The translations under genes were made by a program, and so were the position numbers. The notes beneath the pieces are model-generated. The model saw only the letters and a program-made list of their open reading frames with translations, searched no databases and had not been told where the DNA came from. A DNA stretch of 48,576 nt from Oscillospiraceae bacterium. GTDB lineage: Bacteria > Bacillota > Clostridia > Oscillospirales > Ruminococcaceae. Of this stretch, positions 40,977 to 48,576 are shown piece by piece (within the stretch, counting starts at the first letter, position 1; the number at the start of each line of letters is the position of its first letter). The stretch lies in the NCBI GenBank assembly GCA_021199355.1, contig JAJQIF010000006.1, forward strand, positions 1-48,576, in the 5' to 3' direction.

Positions 40977-40986
40977 ACCTGTAATA

Positions 40987-41015
40987 ATTATACTATATCG
41001 AGCCCGTGTTTACAA
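40987..41015 (-). promoter_or_regulatory. Promoter of the sugar ATPase gene
   Basis: On the minus strand TTGTAA (41015-41010), 17 bp, TATAAT (40992-40987). Confidence 0.72.
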
Positions 41016-41083
41016 GACGGCGTTTTCACCAAAGTTTACGGTGCGTTTTTATGCAAAATGACTATAGGGTTTGTAAATGCCGT

Positions 41084-41800
41084 TTAATCGTAACAAATGA
41101 GTCCTTTAATCTCATTATCTTCCAAAAGTCGTGCTTTTCCCTCGTCTAGATTGCCGTCCAGAAGAACCCCGCCAATGCTCACTCTTTTGAGGTATACAAC
41201 GGTGTTTCCGGTTGCCCCAAACATCCTCTTTATCTGGTGGAACTTGCCCTCGTGAAGCGTGACAAAGCACTCTTTGGGGCTCAGTATTTCGAGCTCTGCG
41301 GGGAGACATTTTTCATCATTATCGATAGTCATGCCGGATTTGAAAAGCTCCGTGACGCCCGATTCCACGTCGTTTTCGAGCCGCACAAAATACTTCTTCG
41401 GGACGTGGCTCGAGGGGCTGAGCATGCGGTGTGCAAGCTCGCCGTCATCCGTGAGCAGGACGAAGCCGACGCTATCCTTGTCCAATCTTCCCGCCGGAAA
41501 AAGCCCCGGTCGCCGGAGTCCCGGCGGCAGAAGCTCCATAACGGTCGGCGTGATTTTGTCCCTGACGGCACAGACCACACCCGGTGGCTTGTTGAGCATT
41601 ATGTACAGATGCTCGCGATAAACAATCCTCTCCCCCGAGACGGCGACAACCGCTTTTTCGGGGTCGAGCTTGAAATCGTAGTGCTTTTCCGTCACGCCGT
41701 CGACGGTCACCAAGCCCTTTTTAAGGAGCTCCTTTGCGTCGTTACGGGAGACCTCGGGCATCTGTCCCGATATGAACTTGTCGAGGCGCATCAGCGGCAT
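41084..41800 (-). CDS. rsuA: rRNA pseudouridine synthase (RsuA/RluB/E/F family)
   Basis: The 238-residue protein has an N-terminal S4 RNA-binding domain (MRLDKFISGQMPEVSRNDAKELLKKG, about 4-60) and a catalytic domain with PAGRLDKDSVGFVLLTDDGELA, where the Asp of GRLD is the catalytic residue. EGKFHQIKRMFGATGNTVVYLKR is the family's C-terminal motif. It isomerises a uridine in ribosomal RNA, most likely small-subunit; the exact target is unknown. It lies 10 nt after the HAD gene. GAGG precedes the start. Confidence 0.92.
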   Translation of the reverse strand: MPLMRLDKFISGQMPEVSRNDAKELLKKGLVTVDGVTEKHYDFKLDPEKAVVAVSGERIVYREHLYIMLNKPPGVVCAVRDKITPTVMELLPPGLRRPGLFPAGRLDKDSVGFVLLTDDGELAHRMLSPSSHVPKKYFVRLENDVESGVTELFKSGMTIDNDEKCLPAELEILSPKECFVTLHEGKFHQIKRMFGATGNTVVYLKRVSIGGVLLDGNLDEGKARLLEDNEIKGLICYD

Positions 41801-41810
41801 TTTCGTTTCC

Positions 41811-42509
41811 TCATTTCAATAATATCTCGGCGACCTTCGCCATATCGGGGCTATAGAGCACATGGTCGGCTTCGGGAACAGGCTCGTCGGGCGAAATGTC
41901 TGATTTTACATATAAAGTGTGCAGTCCCGCCGACTTGGCTCCTGCAATATCACAAGTCCCGTCATTTCCTATCATAATTGCAGTGCTGACATCAATATCA
42001 TGCTTCTCTATAAGCTTGTTATAAAACTCAACATCCGGCTTCTTGCAGTTATGGTCGGACGAGATGAAGATGTCATCGAACGAAAACCAGATACCCAAGT
42101 ATTTCAGCTCATACTCGGTAAAGATTCGCTGTGCGTTCGAGAGAAGATAGACTTTTCTGCCGTTCTTGCGAAGCCTCTCGAGCATATCCTTGGCGCCGTC
42201 ATAGAGGCGAAGATGCTCGATGGAAAGAAGCCTGAAAAACTGCCCCGTATGAATTGCGAGAGCGTCATCGGCAGGGGCGCCTTTTCTTATAAACAATTCT
42301 TTGAAGACACGTTCAATCTGAATCTCCCAAAACTCTTTTTCTAGCTCGGAGACTATCCGGAAATAACTGTTTTTAAGCTCTCCGGGAGTGTAATTCGCAC
42401 CGCAGAAGCCGTAGAAAAGCGCAAGCTTCTCCCAAAGCTCCGTTCTGGTCTCATCGGTGCGGATGTCGCAGAGAGTCCCGTAGAAGTCGAATATGCAGGT
42501 TTTATACAT
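41811..42509 (-). CDS. HAD-superfamily hydrolase
   Basis: The 232-residue phosphatase-like protein has motif I in CIFDFYGTLCD (nucleophile Asp; DFYGT form), motif II Ser in VYLLSNAQ, motif III Lys in CKKPDVEFY and motif IV in MIGNDGTCDIAGAKSAG. A helical cap (about 15-90) is inserted after motif I. The substrate is not predictable. It is in a minus-strand run with the pseudouridine synthase and the DUF4830-like gene. Confidence 0.92.
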   Translation of the reverse strand: MYKTCIFDFYGTLCDIRTDETRTELWEKLALFYGFCGANYTPGELKNSYFRIVSELEKEFWEIQIERVFKELFIRKGAPADDALAIHTGQFFRLLSIEHLRLYDGAKDMLERLRKNGRKVYLLSNAQRIFTEYELKYLGIWFSFDDIFISSDHNCKKPDVEFYNKLIEKHDIDVSTAIMIGNDGTCDIAGAKSAGLHTLYVKSDISPDEPVPEADHVLYSPDMAKVAEILLK

Positions 42510-42522
42510 CTTTCATCACCAT

Positions 42523-42981
42523 TTACGTTGTGGTTTTAACAAGCCCCTGCATGAAGCCGCCGAGCTCGGTACAGCAGACGTCGCCGGCAATGAGAACTCC
42601 GTCGCAAATCATCAGATTGACGACGATATTATCCTCTTCGCCGTAGTTATAAATTTCGTAAGTGTAGATTTCAACGGCACAGCCCTTGTAGTCGCTCAGG
42701 TCGAGCCCCTGTTCTAGTTGCAGGTCGTTATACTGGTTGTAAACGTCGTTCCAGTCCTCGGGGATTATGACGCTTCGGACATCTATCGCCGATTCGGACG
42801 TCTCCCAGCCCAATTCGTGCAAGAATTCGAGCTGTGACGCCTCATCGGGAAGAGAAATCGTTTTCGATCCGCCATAGAATCTGTTGAAGAGAAACACCGC
42901 CACGAACACCAAAAGCAGTGCCATGAGAATATAGCCGAGTATCTGCGCTATCTTTTTAACCTTCACCGTCTTAACAAACAT
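42523..42981 (-). CDS. DUF4830-like membrane-anchored protein
   Basis: The 152-residue protein has a basic N terminus and one transmembrane helix (about 14-36). The rest faces outward, with LEFLHELGWETSESAIDVRSV, IIPEDWNDVYNQYNDLQ and YKGCAVEIYTYEIYNY, the pattern of DUF4830 proteins in Clostridia. Function is unknown. The ATG has CGGAGG upstream, and the gene lies 13 nt from the HAD gene. Confidence 0.75.
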   Translation of the reverse strand: MFVKTVKVKKIAQILGYILMALLLVFVAVFLFNRFYGGSKTISLPDEASQLEFLHELGWETSESAIDVRSVIIPEDWNDVYNQYNDLQLEQGLDLSDYKGCAVEIYTYEIYNYGEEDNIVVNLMICDGVLIAGDVCCTELGGFMQGLVKTTT

Positions 42982-43046
42982 ACTTAACCCTCCGAAAAGT
43001 TGTCTTTTGGTGAAGTATATTCATGTCCGGATGAGATTAGAAGTTA

Positions 43047-44807
43047 TCAGTGCGCAAATTGGCTGTTGTAAAGCTCGTAGTAGAAGCCGTGTTTTGCAAG
43101 AAGCTCCTCGTGCTTGCCCTGCTCGATGATGTGCCCGTCCTTCATGACGAGGATTAAATCCGCACTCATGATGGTCGAAAGTCTGTGAGCTACTATAAAA
43201 GTGGTCTTGCCCTGCATCAGCTTCTCGAACGAACGCTGAACCCGGAACTCGGTCTTCGTATCTATCGAGGAGGTCGCCTCGTCGAGAATAAGCATCGGGG
43301 GCTTCGTGAGCATTACTCTCGTGATGCAGAGAAGCTGTTTCTGCCCCGCCGAGAGGTTTCCGCCCTCCTCGCCGATGGGGGTGTCGTAGCCCTGCGGAAG
43401 ACGCCTGATGAAGCTGTCGGCGTGGGTGGTCTTTGCGGCGGCAATCATCTCTTCGTCCGAAGAATCCGGCTTGCCGATTTTCAGATTATCCCGGATTGTG
43501 CCGGACTTGAGCCATGTGTCCTGCAAAACCATGCCGTAGTTTTCGCGGAGGCTGTGGCGGGTGATGTCTCTTATATCGTTCCCTTCAACCGAAATTGAGC
43601 CGCCGTCGACGTCATAGAAGCGCATGAGAAGGTTTATAAGGGTCGTCTTGCCGCAACCGGTCGGACCGACAATAGCGATTCTCTGACCGGCTTTGACATT
43701 AAGATTGAAGTTCTCTATCAGGCTTGTGTCGGGGCTATAGGAGAAAGATACATCCTTGAGCTCGATATTGCCCTTTACTTCGGAGAGCTCCGGGAGCCCC
43801 TCGTCCGAAGGCTGAGGCTCGGCTTCGATGAGCTCGAAGATTCTTGCGGCGCAGGCGATGGCGTTCTGGAGCTCGGTTATAACTCCGCTGATTTCGTTGA
43901 ACGGCTTGGTGTACTGGTTGGCGTAGCTTAGGATACATGTCAAGCCGCCAACGGTGACCGTTCCGGCGACCACGGAAAGAGCGCCGGCAAGTCCCACAGC
44001 CGCATAGACAACGGCATTAACGAATCTTGTCGAAGGATTAACGAGAGACGAATAGAAAATAGCCTTTGAAGACGTTTCCGTCAGGTCGTCGTTTATCTTC
44101 TTGAAGCGGTCGTGGCTACGATCAGTGTAATTGTACGCCTTGACCGTCTTCGCGCCACCGACCATTTCGTCGATGAGTGCGGTCTGGGCGCCTCGGATTT
44201 CCGACTGCTTCTTGAAAAGATTATAGGTCGACTGCGCCAGAAATTTCGCCACGAACAGCGACATCGGCGTCAGGACAACAGCAATCAGGGTTATCTTCCA
44301 GCTGATTGAGAGCATGAAGAGAAGCGTGCAGATGATGGTGGCGATTCCCGTGAAGAACTGTGAGAAACCGAGAAGAAGTCCGTCCGCCAACTGGTCGACA
44401 TCGGAAATGACTCTTGAGACCAAATCGCCGTGCGGGTGGGAATCAATATACTTAAGCGGCAGATTCTCAATCTTCAGGAATGCTTTTTCTCTTAAATCTC
44501 TGACTGTTTCGTAAGTAATTCTGTTGTTGATGACGTTCATCAGCCACTGCAACAGCGCCGCTATAACAGCGATTATTGCGGCTCTTACCAAAAAGCTGAC
44601 TACCATCTGCAAATCAACGCCGTTTTCGGTGATATAGTCAATCGCGTCGCCGAAGAGAATCGGGACATAGAGCGTCAGGACCACCGAAACAGCCGCCAAA
44701 AGAATCGACAGGATGAGAAGCACACGATACTTTTTCAGGAATGTCCACAGCTTCTTTAAGGTATGGGAAGCCGGCTGATTCGATTGTACTTTTGAATTGT
44801 TACTCAT
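43047..44807 (-). CDS. ABC exporter half-transporter, ATP-binding/permease (competent half, second pair)
   Basis: The 586-residue protein has six transmembrane helices (about 25-320) and a nucleotide-binding domain with Walker A GPTGCGKTT, an altered signature LSAGQKQ and Walker B LILDEATSSID with the catalytic Glu. As in the exporter at 544-4207, this member has the intact Walker B and the altered signature. It follows its partner by 18 nt. The pair is a heterodimeric multidrug-type exporter; the substrate is unknown. The two pairs are related but not recent duplicates, judging by differences throughout. Confidence 0.93.
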   Translation of the reverse strand: MSNNSKVQSNQPASHTLKKLWTFLKKYRVLLILSILLAAVSVVLTLYVPILFGDAIDYITENGVDLQMVVSFLVRAAIIAVIAALLQWLMNVINNRITYETVRDLREKAFLKIENLPLKYIDSHPHGDLVSRVISDVDQLADGLLLGFSQFFTGIATIICTLLFMLSISWKITLIAVVLTPMSLFVAKFLAQSTYNLFKKQSEIRGAQTALIDEMVGGAKTVKAYNYTDRSHDRFKKINDDLTETSSKAIFYSSLVNPSTRFVNAVVYAAVGLAGALSVVAGTVTVGGLTCILSYANQYTKPFNEISGVITELQNAIACAARIFELIEAEPQPSDEGLPELSEVKGNIELKDVSFSYSPDTSLIENFNLNVKAGQRIAIVGPTGCGKTTLINLLMRFYDVDGGSISVEGNDIRDITRHSLRENYGMVLQDTWLKSGTIRDNLKIGKPDSSDEEMIAAAKTTHADSFIRRLPQGYDTPIGEEGGNLSAGQKQLLCITRVMLTKPPMLILDEATSSIDTKTEFRVQRSFEKLMQGKTTFIVAHRLSTIMSADLILVMKDGHIIEQGKHEELLAKHGFYYELYNSQFAH

Positions 44808-44825
44808 GATTCAGGCTCCCCTTTC

Positions 44826-46547
44826 TTACGAATTTTTAATCTGTGACTGATAGAGCTCGAGGTACTCGGGGCAGCTTTCAAGAAGCTCCTCGTGAGTGCC
44901 CAAGCCGACCGCCACGCCGTCCTCGAGCATAAGAACCCTGTCCGAGTGCATGACGGTCGAAACCCTCTGCGATACGGTCAATACTGTCGGGTGATAGTCG
45001 AGGTTGGAGATTGACTTTCTGAGCGCCGCATCAGTCGCAAAGTCGAGCGCCGACGAGCTGTCATCAAGGATGAGAACCTTCGGCTTTTTGACGAGTGCCC
45101 GGGCGATTGTGAGACGCTGAATCTGTCCGCCGGAAAGGTTCTTGCCGCCCTGCTCAATCATGCTGTCAAGCCCCTCCGGTTTTGCCTCGACGACGTTTTC
45201 AGCCTGAGCTTCCCCGATGGCTTCCATGATTTCGTCGTCGGTGGCGTTTTCGTTGCCGAATTTTATGTTATCCCGAATCGTTCCCGAGAAGAGGCTTGAA
45301 CGTTGCATGACAACGGCGACGTTGTCCCGAAGGGCTTCTTCGTCCCAGTCCCGAACGTCCACTCCGCCGACTTTGACATAGCCTTCAGTGGCGTCGTAGA
45401 ACCTCGGGACAAGGCTTACAAGAGTGGTCTTGCCGCTGCCTGTCGAGCCGATGATGCCGATTTTCTCTCCGTTTTTGACCTTGATATTGATATTCTCGAG
45501 CGAATCGGCGGCGGCTCCCGAATACCTGAAGGACACGTCGCTGAGCTCGACCGCATATTCGCTGTCGGATGATTTTTCGCCGGTGTAGCTTCCGCTCTCC
45601 ATCGAGGGCTGAATCTCGAAGACTTCCTCGACTCTTCTGGCACATGCAAGGCTCTTTGTGACGCTGATTATGAGGTTTGCAAGCTTTACGAGCTCCACCA
45701 ATATCTGCGACATGTAGTTATAAAGCGCGATTACAAGACCTTGGGTCAGAACGCCGGTGCTGACCTTGACGGCTCCCGTATAGATGAGCACAACGATGCC
45801 GATATTTACGATGGCATAGGTCATCGGGTTCATTACGGATGAAATCCTGCCGACGAATTTCTGGGCTTTGGCAAGGGAGTTGTTCTTCTCGTTGAAGTCC
45901 TCGGTCTCCTCCTCTTCCATGCAGAACGCCCGGACGACTCTTGCACCGGTCAGGTTTTCTTTGGTCCTGAGCAAAACCGCATCAAGCTTTTTCTGAACCG
46001 CCGTATAAAGCGGGATTGTTCCGAGCATGATTCCGAAGACGACAACCGACAGAATCGGAATTACCGCAACGAAGATGAGCGCCGCCTGCGCGTCGATTCT
46101 GAACGCCATTACCGTTGCACCGATAACAACAACCGGCGAGCGCATGAGAAGCCTGAGAGTCAGGTTGACGCCTGTCTGGATTTGGTTAAGGTCACTCGTG
46201 AGGCGGGTTATGAGGGTCGAAGTGCCTAGCTTGTCAATCTCGGTGAATGAGAGTGACTGGATATGGTCGAAGAGAGCCTGTCTTACGGCACCGGTGAAGC
46301 CGACCGAGGCTTTCGCCGAAAAATACTGCGCCGTCAGGGTGCTCGCAAGCCCGCAGGCTCCGAACAGGACGAGTATTCCGCACATCCTGTAGATATACGG
46401 CTTGTCCCCCGCAGGAATTCCCACGTCGATAATGTCCGCCACAACGAGCGGCACCATAAGCTCGAATATTACCTCGATAATTTTGAAAAGCGGCGCACAC
46501 ACCGCCTGTAGTCTGTAGCCCTTGAAATATTTCAGAAGCTTCCGCAT
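44826..46547 (-). CDS. ABC exporter half-transporter, ATP-binding/permease (degenerate-site half, second pair)
   Basis: The ATG at 46547 is chosen for GGAGG 6 nt upstream and for the family start MRKLLKYFKGYR; a more distal in-frame start adds unrelated residues from a hairpin region. The 573-residue protein has Walker A GSTGSGKTT, a canonical signature LSGGQIQR and Walker B LILDDSSSALD, where Asp replaces the catalytic Glu. It therefore supplies the working signature to its partner, as in the first exporter. The gene is upstream of its partner in the same order as in the first operon. Confidence 0.92.
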   Translation of the reverse strand: MRKLLKYFKGYRLQAVCAPLFKIIEVIFELMVPLVVADIIDVGIPAGDKPYIYRMCGILVLFGACGLASTLTAQYFSAKASVGFTGAVRQALFDHIQSLSFTEIDKLGTSTLITRLTSDLNQIQTGVNLTLRLLMRSPVVVIGATVMAFRIDAQAALIFVAVIPILSVVVFGIMLGTIPLYTAVQKKLDAVLLRTKENLTGARVVRAFCMEEEETEDFNEKNNSLAKAQKFVGRISSVMNPMTYAIVNIGIVVLIYTGAVKVSTGVLTQGLVIALYNYMSQILVELVKLANLIISVTKSLACARRVEEVFEIQPSMESGSYTGEKSSDSEYAVELSDVSFRYSGAAADSLENINIKVKNGEKIGIIGSTGSGKTTLVSLVPRFYDATEGYVKVGGVDVRDWDEEALRDNVAVVMQRSSLFSGTIRDNIKFGNENATDDEIMEAIGEAQAENVVEAKPEGLDSMIEQGGKNLSGGQIQRLTIARALVKKPKVLILDDSSSALDFATDAALRKSISNLDYHPTVLTVSQRVSTVMHSDRVLMLEDGVAVGLGTHEELLESCPEYLELYQSQIKNS

Positions 46548-46564
46548 AAAATCCTCCGATAACG

Positions 46565-46596
46565 AATGCCGCCCGAGAACGAACGGCATTTATTTT
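46565..46596. terminator. Hairpin between fakA and the second exporter operon
   Basis: AATGCCG (46565-46571) pairs with CGGCATT (46584-46590). A TATTTTTTG tract follows on the plus strand, while on the minus strand, the direction of the genes, the hairpin is followed by CGTTATCGGAGG and the start of the exporter gene. It may act as a transcription or translation control element. Confidence 0.55.
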
Positions 46597-46612
46597 TTGT
46601 TATCAGCTCTGT

Positions 46613-48280
46613 TTATTCAACGCTGATGATATAGTAGTAGACCGGCTGACCGCCGTTTATGACGTTGATGTCAAGACGTGAACCGAACTTCTCTTCAAGC
46701 TTGGCACGGAGTGCTTCCGCCTCCGATTCCTTGACGTCCTTGCCGTAGATTACGGAGATAAACTCGCTGTCAGGTCTTATGAGGCGCTTTGTAAGGCGAT
46801 ATGCCGCCTTTACGGCATCCTTTTCGACCAAAGAAAGCTTGCCGTTATCCATAGCGAGGATTTCGCCCTCGTGAATCTCGACGCCGTCGAATTCGCTATC
46901 TCTTGCGGCGAATGTAACCTGTCCCGTCTGGACGCGTTCGAAAGCCTTGGTCATCTCGGTGCTGTTGGTGTTGTAATCAGCGGTCGGGTCGAACGCAAGA
47001 AGTGCCGAAAGACCCTGCGGGATTGTCCGTGTCTGGAGGACGCAGACCTTTCTGTCCGCCAATTTGACTGCCTGCTCCGCCGCCATGATGATGTTCTTGT
47101 TATTCGGAAGAACGAAGACGGTTCTTGCGGGGGTCGACTGGATTGCCGCCAGGATATCTTCAGTGGACGGATTCATCGTCTGACCGCCACGGACTATGCA
47201 GTCGGCACCGGCATCCTTGAACATTGCCTCGATTCCCTCGCCTGTTGCGACGGCTACGAAGCCGTAGTCCTTCTCGGGAGGAACGGACTTATATACTTTA
47301 TTCGAGCTCGAGACGGTGACCTTCTTCTTGTCGTCCTTCTTTGCCTCGTGCTGATAGCGCATGTTCTCAATCTTCGGCAGGTTCATCGAGCCGAACTCGA
47401 GTCCCTTCTCAATCGCAAGCCCCGGGTTGTTGGTGTGGACATGAACCTTGATGATTTCGTCGTCCTCAACAACCACGACGCAGTCGCCGATGGATTCGAG
47501 ATAGGCTCTGAGCTTCAGGGCACTGCCCTCGGTCTTCGAGTCCTTTTTGACTATGTATTCGGTGCAGTAGGTATAGTGAATTTCGTCCTCAAAGCTTCCG
47601 ACCACGGATGCATAGGTCTCGATGGTGACAGCCTCGACCTGCTTCTTCTGGGTTTCGTCAGCTACGATTCCCTCGCCCTTGAATACCTGAAGCATTGCTC
47701 TGAAAATCATGCAAAGACCCTTGCCGCCGGCGTCAACAACTCCGGCTTTCTTGAGGGTCGGGAGCAAATCGGGGGTGGTGTCGAGAACTCTTTCAGCCTC
47801 GACGCAGACCTGCTCCCAGTAGGAAACCAAGTCTGTCTCAGTGCCTGCCAATTCTCTTGCCTTTACAGAAGCGAGTCTTGCGACCGTCAGGATAGTTCCC
47901 TCGGTCGGCTTCATGACTGCCTTATAGGCTCTCTCGACGCCCTTCTCGAGCGACTGTGTCATGAGCTCGATGTCGGCGGTTTCCTGCCCGCTAAGTGCCT
48001 TGTCGAAGCCCTTGAAGAGAAGCGAGGTTATAACGCCCGAATTTCCGCGAGCACCACGAAGGAGTCCCGAAGCCATCACTTTTGCAACCTGTGCGACGGT
48101 TACGTCGTCAGCCATAAGCTCAAGCTCTTTTTTGGCGTTTGAAAGTGTCATCGACATATTGGTGCCGGTGTCGCCGTCGGGGACGGGGAAGACGTTCAGC
48201 TCGTCAATGGATTTCTTGTTGTTTGAAATGCAGTTTGAGGCGCTTATGAATGCGTCCCTCAGCATACTTCCTGTTATCAT
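46613..48280 (-). CDS. fakA: DAK2/DegV-associated fatty acid kinase catalytic subunit (FakA/YloV)
   Basis: The 555-residue protein has an N-terminal DhaL-type kinase domain (1-200) with NVFPVPDGDTGTNMSMT (29-45), in which the acidic residues bind Mg-ATP, and GLLRGARGNSGVI. A central Cys/His-poor FakA domain and a C-terminal domain follow (IDSEFISVIYGKDV near the end). FakA phosphorylates fatty acids held by FakB so that they can enter phospholipids. No fakB is in the window. It lies directly after the Asp23-family gene, the conserved YloU-YloV order. Confidence 0.92.
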   Translation of the reverse strand: MITGSMLRDAFISASNCISNNKKSIDELNVFPVPDGDTGTNMSMTLSNAKKELELMADDVTVAQVAKVMASGLLRGARGNSGVITSLLFKGFDKALSGQETADIELMTQSLEKGVERAYKAVMKPTEGTILTVARLASVKARELAGTETDLVSYWEQVCVEAERVLDTTPDLLPTLKKAGVVDAGGKGLCMIFRAMLQVFKGEGIVADETQKKQVEAVTIETYASVVGSFEDEIHYTYCTEYIVKKDSKTEGSALKLRAYLESIGDCVVVVEDDEIIKVHVHTNNPGLAIEKGLEFGSMNLPKIENMRYQHEAKKDDKKKVTVSSSNKVYKSVPPEKDYGFVAVATGEGIEAMFKDAGADCIVRGGQTMNPSTEDILAAIQSTPARTVFVLPNNKNIIMAAEQAVKLADRKVCVLQTRTIPQGLSALLAFDPTADYNTNSTEMTKAFERVQTGQVTFAARDSEFDGVEIHEGEILAMDNGKLSLVEKDAVKAAYRLTKRLIRPDSEFISVIYGKDVKESEAEALRAKLEEKFGSRLDINVINGGQPVYYYIISVE

Positions 48281-48319
48281 CGTTCAGTACCTACCTCTTA
48301 TTCGTAATAACGAGCCATT

Positions 48320-48576
48320 TCATGACTCCATACCGTCAACATAGACGTTAATTTTCTTTACCTCGATGCCCGTTTCGCTTTCGACGACATAACGGACTTT
48401 ATTGACAATGCTGTCGACTATTGCGTTTACGTTGATACCATATGTCACGCAGATGTGAAGGTCTATCGACATTTTGTTCTGGTTCTCTTTGTCTTTTCTT
48501 GCGGGAGTGTAGATGTGGACGCAGTTGTCAATTCCGCCGACACCAAGAATATTGGTTTTGACTCCCTGCTTCGCTC
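48320..48576 (-). CDS. Asp23/Gls24-family protein (3' part; 5' end outside the window)
   Basis: The last 85 codons are present, ending TGA at 48320. The sequence reads GVGGIDNCVHIYTPARKDKE, then SIDLHICVTYGINVNAIVDS and VVESETGIEVKKINVYVDG. The VEYG-like and V-V-Y-V-D-G endings are typical of the Asp23/Gls24 (YloU) family, linked to the envelope and to alkaline stress in relatives. It sits 40 nt upstream of fakA. The gene continues past the right edge. Confidence 0.85.
   Translation of the reverse strand, partial: AKQGVKTNILGVGGIDNCVHIYTPARKDKENQNKMSIDLHICVTYGINVNAIVDSIVNKVRYVVESETGIEVKKINVYVDGMES

Noticed and set aside
46871-48142. Long open frame on the plus strand.
   Set aside because: It is antisense to fakA and shows no start signal or family pattern.
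1-48576. tRNA, rRNA, transposase, integrase, phage or plasmid functions.
   Set aside because: I saw no cloverleaf sequences, no rRNA sequence and no recognisable mobile-element proteins on reading both strands; a tRNAscan and profile search would be decisive.

Overview
The window looks like chromosomal DNA of an anaerobic, fermentative, gut-type Clostridia (Oscillospiraceae/Ruminococcaceae-like). Evidence: archaeal-type short ProRS, bifunctional AdhE, a monomeric [FeFe]-hydrogenase-like protein, a T-box-controlled trp operon, the Asp23/FakA pair, a MsmK-type sugar ATPase, many lipoproteins, xylan-directed enzymes and a Thr/Glu-rich surface tail. Genus-level placement is inference. I saw no tRNA, rRNA, transposase, phage or CRISPR sequence.

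Layout. 0-4.3 kb: BlaI-type repressor with two operator dyads over its own promoter, then a heterodimeric ABC exporter. 4.4-7 kb: a small secreted protein with an NPATG-type tail and a sugar-binding lipoprotein. 7-12 kb (mostly minus): nucleotidyltransferase, GtrA-like protein, proS, a hairpin-rich intergenic region and an HtrA-like protease. 12.1-16.9 kb (plus): a four-gene run made of a MBOAT-like membrane protein without its catalytic segment, a DHHW-like stub fused to SH3b and a Thr-rich tail, a TIGR01212 radical SAM protein and a CE15-like esterase lipoprotein. 17-19 kb: a MerR regulator divergent from a cyclophilin-like/ABM/CMD-cupin operon with overlapping promoters. 19.1-20.6 kb: a second sugar-binding lipoprotein, paralogous to the first. 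20.8-27.7 kb: complete trpEGDCFBA operon behind a T-box leader. 27.7-33.6 kb: hydrogenase-like protein, tmk, a phosphotransferase-fold protein and adhE. 33.7-39.7 kb: GH43, GH3, proC and an SGNH esterase lipoprotein. 39.8-48.6 kb: msmK-like ATPase, rsuA-type pseudouridine synthase, HAD hydrolase, DUF4830-like protein, a second heterodimeric ABC exporter, fakA and the 3' part of an Asp23 gene.

How it fits together. The cytoplasmic GH3 and GH43 enzymes, the two esterase lipoproteins, two orphan sugar-binding lipoproteins and an orphan MsmK-type ATPase suggest use of plant xylan fragments, with carbon passing to ethanol (AdhE) and redox handled by AdhE and possibly the hydrogenase-like protein. 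The most unusual locus is the 12.1-14.6 kb pair: a MBOAT/DHHW acyltransferase pair that appears to have lost both catalytic parts while keeping the membrane architecture and gene order. A second theme is intergenic repeats whose flanks are conserved while the hairpin in the middle differs in sequence but stays paired.
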